Source: Prolixibacteraceae bacterium (GTDB taxonomy: Bacteria; Bacteroidota; Bacteroidia; Bacteroidales; Prolixibacteraceae). Taken from it: a DNA stretch of 64,000 bases. The position numbers and the translations under genes were made by a program. Positions 28,985 to 38,311 of this stretch are shown here, in pieces. The notes beneath the pieces were generated by a model. The model made no database searches. It worked only from the letters and a program-made list of their open reading frames with translations, and was not told the origin of the DNA. Each line of letters opens with the position of its first letter. The stretch's first letter is position 1. The DNA lies in contig CP082230.1 in the NCBI GenBank assembly GCA_019856515.1, forward strand, positions 2,418,001 through 2,482,000, in the 5' to 3' direction.

Positions 28985-29416
28985 ATGAAAGCAGTAATCA
29001 ATATGAACCCACATGGAACAAAATATAAGGTGGTGGGTGCTATTATAACCATTATCTCCGTTGCCATTAATTTATATGGTTTAGATAACAGTAATAGTTG
29101 GATTAAGATAGCTCTTTTTGCGACGACATTTATCGGAGTTTTACTCTATACGAACATTTTCAATCTGAATACCTGTAACATCATACTTCAACCTAAAAGC
29201 ATGGTCATCAAGTGGAAAGGTCGTCTTCGTCCAGAATGGATACATATTAATTTTATGAAGTCATGGGGCATGAATGATAAGTTTCTATTTGTTGAAACCA
29301 ATAAAGGAAGAAAAGAATATTGCCTACGTTTTCTTACTCAAGACAGAAGAGAAAATCTAAAAGAGGCATTATCACAGTATTCTCATTATATTGATATAGA
29401 CTTTATGATTGAATAA
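28985..29416 (+). CDS. Small two-helix membrane protein of unknown function
   Basis: The 143-residue protein has two adjacent hydrophobic segments (about 16-32 and 40-60), then a soluble C-terminal part with beta-rich character (CNIILQPKSMVIKWKGRLRP and FLFVETNKGRKEYCLRF). The layout recalls bacterial PH-like proteins with two N-terminal helices, but I cannot confirm that. It starts 11 bases after the acyl-CoA synthetase stop, so it is likely in the same transcript and may act at the membrane in lipid metabolism. That role is inferred from position only. Confidence 0.65.
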   Translation: MKAVINMNPHGTKYKVVGAIITIISVAINLYGLDNSNSWIKIALFATTFIGVLLYTNIFNLNTCNIILQPKSMVIKWKGRLRPEWIHINFMKSWGMNDKFLFVETNKGRKEYCLRFLTQDRRENLKEALSQYSHYIDIDFMIE

Positions 29417-29441
29417 ATAAGTTCTGCTACCTAGATAGTTT

Positions 29442-30089
29442 TTAAAAGCAATCTAGGTAGTATTGAAATCGTTCAATCATTTTTGCTATATGAATTCCAT
29501 CAACCAATGAATGATCCACAAAAATAGAAACAGGCATCTTTCGATGTTCCCCGTCTAGTTCACATTTACCAAAAGTTATTTTAGGTATTGAATCATTATA
29601 AGAGTAATCTCTAGCATGACTAATACTAGTGAATCGTAACCATGGAATAGTCGAACAGTATACGACATTCAGCAAGCTTTGATTCGCATCAAGGCAAATC
29701 CCTTTTCTGCTTCGTACTCTATCAATTGCTATAGTTGCATTTTCAACAAACTGATTATAATCCGGATCATATGATAATAACCCAAACCCAAAGGTTTCAT
29801 CATCTCGACCAATAGTTGTACCTAATTCAATAAAATCATAACAATAGACTTCTCCATTCTCAATGCGATAACGAAAATTCTCCACCTCTTGCAAAGCACA
29901 TCCGAATGCGTACATATAAGTAAGGAAGAAAGACCTATTATTATCTCTACTCCAATCGAAAGCATGAGTAGCATCAACCTCTACACAGACACTGTGATAA
30001 GGTTCCTGCATCTTCTGAAAGAATTCGAAATGCTCTTTTCTTTTCCATGTTGAAATATCAATTTTAGATCTTCTTTTTTTATCAATCAT
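29442..30089 (-). CDS. Chloramphenicol-acetyltransferase-fold protein
   Basis: The 215-residue protein matches the trimeric CAT family: N-terminal STWKRKEHFEFFQ, a core with IGRDDETFGFGLLSYDPDY, and the catalytic region VDHSLVDGIHIAKMIERFQ near the C-terminus. The HxxxDG with catalytic His is present, although the first His of the usual HHxxxDG is Asp. Family members transfer acetyl from acetyl-CoA to chloramphenicol or to unknown hydroxyl compounds. Many chromosomal Bacteroidota copies are not proven resistance genes, so resistance should not be assumed. It is convergent with the small membrane-protein gene and separate from its neighbours. Confidence 0.85.
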   Translation of the reverse strand: MIDKKRRSKIDISTWKRKEHFEFFQKMQEPYHSVCVEVDATHAFDWSRDNNRSFFLTYMYAFGCALQEVENFRYRIENGEVYCYDFIELGTTIGRDDETFGFGLLSYDPDYNQFVENATIAIDRVRSRKGICLDANQSLLNVVYCSTIPWLRFTSISHARDYSYNDSIPKITFGKCELDGEHRKMPVSIFVDHSLVDGIHIAKMIERFQYYLDCF

Positions 30090-30365
30090 TTATCTATTTT
30101 ATTTGTGTTATATACATGAAAAAGGTACACCGATTAAAATCTTAAAATCCACTCTAATAGGAGCTCTCATTGCTAAACTGAGCCATATAAAATACTTCAT
30201 TTAAATACCATTTATCCCAACTTTAATCTTGTGAATAATAGATTCAGTTTCATTTCAAGATAGAGTTGATACTCTATGAAGATTACAATATAACTCTTTA
30301 TCTATATGAATTCTATGATTTTTCTTGTAAATTCATACCAAACCAAATGAAAACAATCTGTAAAA

Positions 30366-30731
30366 ATGAAAATACTAGGAAATCTAATCTGGCTTATATT
30401 TGGAGGGTTTATCACTGCTCTTGAGTACTTATTTACCGGGATATTCTACTGCATGACTATTATTGGAATCCCTTGGGGACTTCAATGTTTTAAATATGCA
30501 TCTGTAGTGATATGGCCATTTGGAACTAATATCGTACCCAAAAGTGATACAGGAATAACAAGCCTATTCCTTAATATTATATGGCTTGTATTTGGAGGGT
30601 TCTGGATATGTCTAACACACATCTTCTTTGGAATCATTTTATGTATAACAATCATTGGAATACCATGGGGCAGGCAGCATCTCAAATTAGCAAAATTAGC
30701 TTTAACTCCTTTTAGTTATCGTATCGAATAA
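30366..30731 (+). CDS. YccF-family inner-membrane protein
   Basis: The 121-residue protein contains two copies of the YccF domain: GNLIWLIFGGFITALEYLFTGI...TIIGIPWGLQCFK, then LNIIWLVFGGFWICLTHIFFGI...TIIGIPWGRQHLK. Each repeat contributes two hydrophobic segments, so four membrane helices are expected. The family is widespread and of unknown function. It stands alone, with a bidirectional terminator just after its stop. Confidence 0.92.
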   Translation: MKILGNLIWLIFGGFITALEYLFTGIFYCMTIIGIPWGLQCFKYASVVIWPFGTNIVPKSDTGITSLFLNIIWLVFGGFWICLTHIFFGIILCITIIGIPWGRQHLKLAKLALTPFSYRIE

Positions 30732-30737
30732 AGGCAC

Positions 30738-30773
30738 AAAAAAGACCTCTTCCAAAGTAAAGAGGTCTTTTTT
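30738..30773. terminator. Bidirectional terminator between yccF-like gene and yidC
   Basis: AAAAAAGACCTCTT pairs with AAGAGGTCTTTTTT over an 8-base loop, with a poly-A/poly-T tract on both sides. It serves the two convergent genes. Confidence 0.9.
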
Positions 30774-30795
30774 ATATTGTAAACAAAGAAGTATT

Positions 30796-32733
30796 CTACT
30801 TCTTTTTCTTAGCAACTTGTTGTTGTTGACGAGCCATATCTTCCATTCTTGTCTGCCATTTAGACTTCTTAACTTTCTTCTTTTTGTTTTTCGCAATTTG
30901 TGCACGAATATCATCCTCATTGATCAATCGCTTCACAAAAAACATCTGAAGGAATGTAATCAATAATGATAAGAAATAGTAATAAGAAAGTCCTGATGCA
31001 TAATTGTTAAACATAAACAAGAACATCACAGGCATCATATACATCATACCTTTCATTCCAGGCATCGCATTAGATGATCCTGTCATCTCACTGTTATACT
31101 TCATATACAAGATATTAGTAACAGTCATTAGAAGACAAAATAAACTTACGTGATCCCCATAAAATGGAATTGTAAATGGTAGATGAAAAATCGAATCATA
31201 AGTAGACAAGTCATGTGCCCAAAGGAACGATTGTTGACGAAGTTCGATCGACACAGGGAAGAAACGGAACATCGCAATAACAATAGGCATTTGGAATAAC
31301 ATAGGAATACATCCTCCCATTGGGTTGACTCCCGCTTTCTTATATAATGCCATTGTCGCTTGCTGCGACTCCATCGCTTTCTCTTTACCAAACTTTTGTT
31401 GAATCTCATCAATCTCAGGCTTCAATGCTTTCATCTTAGCCTGTGACTTATATGACTTAAAAGTAAATGGGAAGATCAACAATTTAATAAAGATTGTCAA
31501 GAGTAAGATAATAATACCATAGCTTCCAATATACTTACTCAAGAAGTTGAATACTGGAATTACAATAAGTTTATTAACCCATCCAAAAATTCCCCATCCT
31601 AACTCAATCAAATGATCAAATTCAAGATCACTATTCTGACTTAAGATCGAATACTTATTAGGACCAAAGTAGAACGCTAGATTGTAATTGTTATTCTCTT
31701 TAACACCATCAAAAGGTAGATCCAATGCTGCAGTCATACGACCAAGATAAGCGGTCGAATCATTAACTTCTGTTTTAACGGTCAAATCAGAGTTTGAAAA
31801 ACCCTTCTGATTTATTAATATAGAAGAGAAGAACAACTGCTTGAAAGCGATCCATTCTGTATTTCCTTCAATCTTTTCTTCACTATCTTTTGAAACTCCT
31901 AGATCATCAACATCTCCACTACCCTTCTTCAGAAGCTCACGATACATTACCGTTGTGTGACTATCTTCACCATACTTAGAACGTGCCTCTTGACGAGGGA
32001 TACGAGAACTCCAGTCTACTTGAACAAAGCCATTACGTGCAGTTGCGACTTTAGACAAATTGTGGGTAGCAATTTTAAAGTTAAGAATATACGAGTTATA
32101 AGGTAGTTCATACTGATATTGAACCACTGCTCCCTCAGGAGTTCGTAAGGTCATATTAGCCTCAACAGACTTCCCTGGGTTCTCTTCATTAAACTTAATC
32201 TTTGCTTCTTTACCTTTAGGTACATCAGGTCCCGTTGCAGTTAATACTCCATTAACTGAAGAGGTAAAAAACAACTTATTGGTTTCAACAGGAACACCAT
32301 TCTGCAATGCATTAAATCGCAATCCAAAACGGTTTATATCACCATCAAATAAAACCAATGGTGTACCATCAAAACGCTTATAATCTTTCAACTCAACAGA
32401 ATAAACACGTCCACCTTTTGTCGATAACTTCACCTTCATCAAGTTATTCTCTAGCGTTACAAAACTTTCAGTTCCATCAACGGCTTCTCCGAAGGACCCT
32501 AACTGCGTTTTTTGTAATGCTATACGAGCAGAATCATCTACTGCTGATGCAGGAGTGAGTTTTTCCCTATTCACAACATCCCCCTTGACAGCTGCTTGGG
32601 TATCTAATGCTGCAATGGAATCTTGTTGACGTTGCGCTTGTGCTAACTCTTCTTCAGATGGCTTCATTAGATACTGAGAACCAATCAAAATAAGGAAAAT
32701 TAACGCAAATGCTCTTAACGTATTCTTATCCAT
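30796..32733 (-). CDS. yidC: Membrane protein insertase YidC
   Basis: The 645-residue protein has an N-terminal membrane anchor (about 5-22), a large periplasmic beta-sandwich domain (about 60-350) and the conserved insertase core (about 370-600), with five membrane segments and KALKPEIDEIQQKFG in the cytoplasmic loop and GGCIPMLFQMPI. The C-terminus is a long basic tail (KKKKVKKSKWQTRM and later VAKKKK) of the kind that touches ribosomes in species with extended YidC. It inserts proteins into the inner membrane alone or with Sec. It starts 13 bases after the pyrG stop and is probably co-transcribed. Confidence 0.97.
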   Translation of the reverse strand: MDKNTLRAFALIFLILIGSQYLMKPSEEELAQAQRQQDSIAALDTQAAVKGDVVNREKLTPASAVDDSARIALQKTQLGSFGEAVDGTESFVTLENNLMKVKLSTKGGRVYSVELKDYKRFDGTPLVLFDGDINRFGLRFNALQNGVPVETNKLFFTSSVNGVLTATGPDVPKGKEAKIKFNEENPGKSVEANMTLRTPEGAVVQYQYELPYNSYILNFKIATHNLSKVATARNGFVQVDWSSRIPRQEARSKYGEDSHTTVMYRELLKKGSGDVDDLGVSKDSEEKIEGNTEWIAFKQLFFSSILINQKGFSNSDLTVKTEVNDSTAYLGRMTAALDLPFDGVKENNNYNLAFYFGPNKYSILSQNSDLEFDHLIELGWGIFGWVNKLIVIPVFNFLSKYIGSYGIIILLLTIFIKLLIFPFTFKSYKSQAKMKALKPEIDEIQQKFGKEKAMESQQATMALYKKAGVNPMGGCIPMLFQMPIVIAMFRFFPVSIELRQQSFLWAHDLSTYDSIFHLPFTIPFYGDHVSLFCLLMTVTNILYMKYNSEMTGSSNAMPGMKGMMYMMPVMFLFMFNNYASGLSYYYFLSLLITFLQMFFVKRLINEDDIRAQIAKNKKKKVKKSKWQTRMEDMARQQQQVAKKKK

Positions 32734-32746
32734 AGATATTTCTTAA

Positions 32747-34366
<1,620 letters not shown>

Positions 34367-34451
34367 TTAGTGCTGTTTACAAAGCATACAAAGTAACAAA
34401 TAAAAAATGGATTTTTTGAACTTATATGCAACCTAATTTAACGACACAAAA

Positions 34452-34483
34452 ATAGTTTCTCTTTCGAAAAAAAGAGAAACTAT
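34452..34483 (-). terminator. Terminator of the DUF349 gene
   Basis: ATAGTTTCTCTTT pairs with AAAGAGAAACTAT over a short loop. On the minus strand it is followed by TTTTTG. It lies 26 bases after the stop of the DUF349 gene and before pyrG. Confidence 0.83.
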
Positions 34484-34508
34484 CTGTAAAAAATCGTGTT
34501 TATATATG

Positions 34509-36359
34509 TTATTCTTTCATCAATTCTTTCACGCGTTGTAACTGCGTCGACAATTCTGTCAATTGCTTTTGAAGATTTCCCAAACGTTCATTAACCTCTT
34601 TCATCAAAGGAGAATCAGCTGATGATGATAAGAATCCTAAATTATTCTTGGTTGTTCTCAACTCATTATGAAGTTTCTCCATCTTAGATAAGATATGGTT
34701 ACGCTCCTTATTAAGTAAAAACAACTTATCATCACTCTTCATCAAACTATCTAAACGAATATTAAAACGGAACAACACTTTCTCTTCTTGATCCATATCA
34801 ATCTTCGATAGCGCTTCATCAAGAGCCAAACGGTAATGGTGATTCACATCCGAAGTTTTACTTCGAGGAACCAAACCAATCTCATCCCATTGACGGATAA
34901 AATCACGGATAGCATCTCTATTATCTTCTAATGAAGCAACTGGCTCAAATGATTTTATCGTTTCAATCAATGCTTTCTTACTCTCCAAATGTAGTTTCTC
35001 TTCGGCTGCTGCCTCTTTATGAATACCTTTCTTTCTGTCAAAGAAGGCATCACAAGCAGTCTTAAATCGCTGCCAAATAGGTTCACTCATACGTGGTGGC
35101 ACATTCCCAACTTTCTTCCAGTCACGTTGTAATTCAATCAGTCTAGCTGTTGTTCCTTCCACATCGTCACTATTCAACAAGGATTCAGCCTCAGAACAGA
35201 TTGCCTCTTTACGATCTATCACATCCTGATATTGACGTTTCAGATCTTTCTGAAGTTTTCTCTTTTGAGCAAAGAACATATTACATGCATTACGGAAAGT
35301 CTCACTAAGTTTACGATCTTCTTTTATATAATATATACCTAACCCTTTCCACTCTTTTTGTAGAGCAACTACCTCATCCGTAAAAGCACTAATGTCTTTA
35401 TATTTTTCATAAGTGTCAGACATAATCTCAGTGATACGGTCTGTCAACTGCTGCTTACGTGCAACATCTTTTGCTTGTATCGCCTTGCGCTCTCCTTGAT
35501 AAGTATGGTATCTATTATTCACTACAGAAGTTGCAGCACTAAAACGATCCCACAAAGGTTGTTTTATTTCCGATTTAACGAAACCAATTTCTTTCCAACG
35601 ATCATGTAGTAGCTGAAGTTCTTTGAATGCCTCAACGATATCTTCTACATCAGCCATTCGTTCTACCTCTTCACATAGCTCTATCTTAAGCTTTTCATTC
35701 TTCTTTTGATCTATCTCAATAAGCTCGCGATTAACTCTTAATAGGTCAAAGAATTGATCCAAAGCAAAATGATAGCGCTCATTCTGCTCTTTATATTTAT
35801 CAGCGGCGACAGAACCTGTCTTACTCCACAACGACTGTAACTCACGAACACGCTCATAATATGTACGCATTGAGCCTTTCCCTTCCAGCATATCTTTGAT
35901 CTCCTGGATGATTCCATCTTTAATGGCCCAATTCTCTTTCTGCTGTACATCTCGCTGCTCCCTCTGGCGTTTTCGCTTCTCATGATACTGATGTATCAAC
36001 TCTTTAAAGTTACTCTCCAAAATATCAAAAGGAGGTTTAAAATCCTCTTCTTTTTCTCCAGAAGCAATAAAAGCATCTTTCAACTGTTGGTTCTCAACAA
36101 TCTTCAAAGCAGTAAACGCCTTCTCAATTGCTTCAACATACGCTCTTATTTCAGAGATATTCGGATACTTTAATAATTTTTTAAAGTCAGAAATTAATGT
36201 CTCTTTATCGCATGTAGAGAAATCCTTCTCAATATCGATAAGATCACTAACAGTTAATTCTTTAACCACCTCCTCTTTTGGTGTTTCCGAACTCTTTTCA
36301 TTCTCAACAGACGATTGGTCTGTGTTCATTTCTTGCAAGTCGCCGTCCATTTCGCTCAT
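34509..36359 (-). CDS. DUF349 repeat protein
   Basis: The 616-residue, highly charged, largely helical protein begins with an acidic low-complexity stretch (1-35). It then has several repeats of about 70 residues marked by LQxxWKxxGxV and (L/I)WxRF (LQSLWSKTG, LHDRWKEIGFV, LQKEWKGLGIY, LQRDWKKVGNV, WDEIGLVPR), the DUF349 signature. The C-terminus (about 560-616) is a coiled coil. It has no signal peptide or membrane segment. The family is common and conserved in Bacteroidota and unstudied. The gene is divergent from trmD. Confidence 0.93.
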   Translation of the reverse strand: MSEMDGDLQEMNTDQSSVENEKSSETPKEEVVKELTVSDLIDIEKDFSTCDKETLISDFKKLLKYPNISEIRAYVEAIEKAFTALKIVENQQLKDAFIASGEKEEDFKPPFDILESNFKELIHQYHEKRKRQREQRDVQQKENWAIKDGIIQEIKDMLEGKGSMRTYYERVRELQSLWSKTGSVAADKYKEQNERYHFALDQFFDLLRVNRELIEIDQKKNEKLKIELCEEVERMADVEDIVEAFKELQLLHDRWKEIGFVKSEIKQPLWDRFSAATSVVNNRYHTYQGERKAIQAKDVARKQQLTDRITEIMSDTYEKYKDISAFTDEVVALQKEWKGLGIYYIKEDRKLSETFRNACNMFFAQKRKLQKDLKRQYQDVIDRKEAICSEAESLLNSDDVEGTTARLIELQRDWKKVGNVPPRMSEPIWQRFKTACDAFFDRKKGIHKEAAAEEKLHLESKKALIETIKSFEPVASLEDNRDAIRDFIRQWDEIGLVPRSKTSDVNHHYRLALDEALSKIDMDQEEKVLFRFNIRLDSLMKSDDKLFLLNKERNHILSKMEKLHNELRTTKNNLGFLSSSADSPLMKEVNERLGNLQKQLTELSTQLQRVKELMKE

Positions 36360-36595
36360 ATTTTATTTCTAAATATGGATTAATTCAGTAGCTCTAAAAA
36401 CTTACATCTTTACCATCGGTCTCCTTTGGCTACTGAGAAGATAAAAAACTCTAAATTAGATGTCTCGTTTATAAATATACTATTTTACGTGTAATAAAGA
36501 AACGAACTCACCTTTTAAATTGAAGAGCCACAAGTTTTTTTTACATTAACACCACATTCATTGCTCCATTTTTGTAAGAACACTTTCATATATAT

Positions 36596-36626
36596 TTGAA
36601 AAAAAGGTTCTTCTACCCTACCTTTG
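36596..36626 (+). promoter_or_regulatory. Promoter of trmD
   Basis: TTG at 36596-36598, exactly 20 bases, then TACCTTTG at 36619-36626: an almost perfect Bacteroidota primary-sigma promoter. Transcription should start near 36632, about 18 bases before the trmD ATG. Confidence 0.8.
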
Positions 36627-36649
36627 CGATCTAATTATTTCATCGTAAT

Positions 36650-37336
36650 ATGAGAATTGACATACTTACCGTAGTGCCAGAACTTCTAGAGAGCCCTTTT
36701 AACCACTCTATCATGAAAAGAGCAAAGGACAAAGGACTTGCAGAAGTACATGTGCACAATATTAGAGATTGGTCTACAGACAAAAAGCATCGTAAAGTCG
36801 ACGATTATGCATTCAGTACGACCGCTGGAATGGTGATGACCATCGAACCCATCGAAAGAGCCATCAACCAATTGAAATCAGAAAGAAGTTATGACGAGGT
36901 AATCTTTATGACCCCTGATGGAAAACCGTTCAAACAACAAGATGCCAACGCTCTTTCATTAAAAGGGAATTTAATCATTCTTTGCGGACACTACAAAGGT
37001 GTAGATCAACGTGTTCGTGATCATTTTATAACGATGGAGATCTCCATTGGTGACTATGTTTTAACAGGTGGAGAACTAGCTGCTTCATTGGTTTGTGATG
37101 CTATCATCCGATTAATTCCAGGTGTACTGTCCGATGAAACATCAGCACTAACAGATTCTTTCCAAGATGGACTTTTAAGCCCTCCTGTCTATACTAGACC
37201 AGCCGATTACAAAGGATGGAAAGTTCCTGAGATTCTTCTTTCTGGTAATGAAAGTAAAATAGAAGAATGGAGACTTGAACAAGCATACGAGAGAACAAAG
37301 AAGATCCGTCCAGACCTTCTTGATGATGAAGTATAA
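36650..37336 (+). CDS. trmD: tRNA (guanine-37-N1)-methyltransferase
   Basis: The 228-residue SPOUT-class enzyme methylates G37 next to the anticodon using AdoMet, preventing frameshifts. Family motifs are present: [17 protein letters not shown] at the start, [13 protein letters not shown] (a local variation of DDxPYGGGxGMVM), [12 protein letters not shown] and [16 protein letters not shown] of the knotted AdoMet site. Length is typical. Unlike many bacteria, no rpsP, rimM or rplS is adjacent, which is usual in Bacteroidota. It has its own promoter and terminator. Confidence 0.96.
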   Translation: MRIDILTVVPELLESPFNHSIMKRAKDKGLAEVHVHNIRDWSTDKKHRKVDDYAFSTTAGMVMTIEPIERAINQLKSERSYDEVIFMTPDGKPFKQQDANALSLKGNLIILCGHYKGVDQRVRDHFITMEISIGDYVLTGGELAASLVCDAIIRLIPGVLSDETSALTDSFQDGLLSPPVYTRPADYKGWKVPEILLSGNESKIEEWRLEQAYERTKKIRPDLLDDEV

Positions 37337-37351
37337 AATAAATTACCCAAA

Positions 37352-37384
37352 CGCCATATGCAATCACTATCATTGCATATGGTG
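37352..37384 (+). terminator. Terminator of trmD
   Basis: CGCCATATGCAAT pairs with ATTGCATATGGTG (one G-T pair), 7-base loop, followed by TTTTG. It lies 16 bases past the trmD stop. Confidence 0.85.
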
Positions 37385-37427
37385 TTTTGATTATTAGAAT
37401 GATCATATCTTCTTAAGTTTTAGCATG

Positions 37428-37441
37428 TCAACATATGTTGA
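37428..37441. promoter_or_regulatory. 14-bp perfect palindrome upstream of the AraC-type gene
   Basis: TCAACATATGTTGA is self-complementary over 14 bases and ends 19 bases before the ATG at 37461. Its position suits a repressor or autoregulator site. No binding protein can be named. Confidence 0.4.
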
Positions 37442-37460
37442 TATAACACCTCAATAGCTT

Positions 37461-38237
37461 ATGTCTACTCTCTATCAATACACTCCTGTAAACACACTTA
37501 ATCAGTTTATCGAATTGGTTTGGATAGAAACTCGACCTAATATTGATATTGAAGTAAGACACCACGCACCACTCTTTACCGAACTTATTTTCAACTACGA
37601 AGGAAATTTCAGTGTATACGGAGAACATATAGTAACAAATAAAATCACTGGCTGTAACATCCTTTTATCAGGACTAAAAAAAACACCATTTACCACTGAA
37701 GTATCAGGAAAATATATCACTATTGGATTAATTATGAAACCATCTGGATATAGAATTGTAACTCCTCATTTCTATTCGTCTCTAATGTCAGATATTGCGG
37801 ATAGACTTTATGACGCATTAATACAAAATAAGACTCCTAATTTTAAAGACGCAGAAAAGATCCTAACACCACTATTTCAGAAACTCTCGCTTAATGACAA
37901 AGCATCAAGAATAGAGAAATTTATCAGAGCCCATCACATCGAAGATGTAGGAATTAAACATATCATTAAAGAACATGCTATTTCAAGTAAACATTTAATA
38001 CATATTTTTAAAGATCAGTTTCAAATCACACCAAACCAATACCTTCTATTAAATAAAGTTAATCATGCAATACATCTAAAACAGACATACCCACAACTAT
38101 CACAAACTCAGATTGCACTGAATTCTGGATTCTATGATCAAGCCCATTTTATACGCACATTTAAGAAATTCTGTGGAGATCCACCAACACATTTTTTTTC
38201 CACTAAAAATGTTGTTCCTCCATTAATTTACAAATAA
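37461..38237 (+). CDS. AraC-family transcriptional regulator
   Basis: The 258-residue protein has an N-terminal cupin-like sensing region of the DUF6597 type (about 1-130), with FIELVWIETRP and TEVSGKYITIGLIMKPSGYRI. A C-terminal pair of helix-turn-helices follows (about 155-250), with IKHIIKEHAISSKHLIHIFKDQF and LNSGFYDQAHFIRTFKKFCGDPP, the standard AraC signature. It is a single gene after the trmD terminator. The 14-bp palindrome upstream may be its own binding site. The target genes and ligand are unknown. Confidence 0.9.
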   Translation: MSTLYQYTPVNTLNQFIELVWIETRPNIDIEVRHHAPLFTELIFNYEGNFSVYGEHIVTNKITGCNILLSGLKKTPFTTEVSGKYITIGLIMKPSGYRIVTPHFYSSLMSDIADRLYDALIQNKTPNFKDAEKILTPLFQKLSLNDKASRIEKFIRAHHIEDVGIKHIIKEHAISSKHLIHIFKDQFQITPNQYLLLNKVNHAIHLKQTYPQLSQTQIALNSGFYDQAHFIRTFKKFCGDPPTHFFSTKNVVPPLIYK

Positions 38238-38271
38238 AACTCACTCACCTAAATCCATATAGACAAGAAAA

Positions 38272-38303
38272 TCTCCTTATCTTGTTATATCAAAATAAGG
38301 AGA
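38272..38303 (-). terminator. Terminator of the 38312-40711 gene
   Basis: TCTCCTTAT pairs with ATAAGGAGA over a 14-base loop. On the minus strand TTTTCTTG follows. It is nine bases beyond the stop. Confidence 0.75.
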
Positions 38304-38311
38304 AAACCATT

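Noticed and set aside
29442..30089. Confirmed chloramphenicol-resistance gene
   Set aside because: The fold is CAT-like, but the first His of the motif is changed and chromosomal Bacteroidota copies are often of unknown substrate; resistance is not shown.
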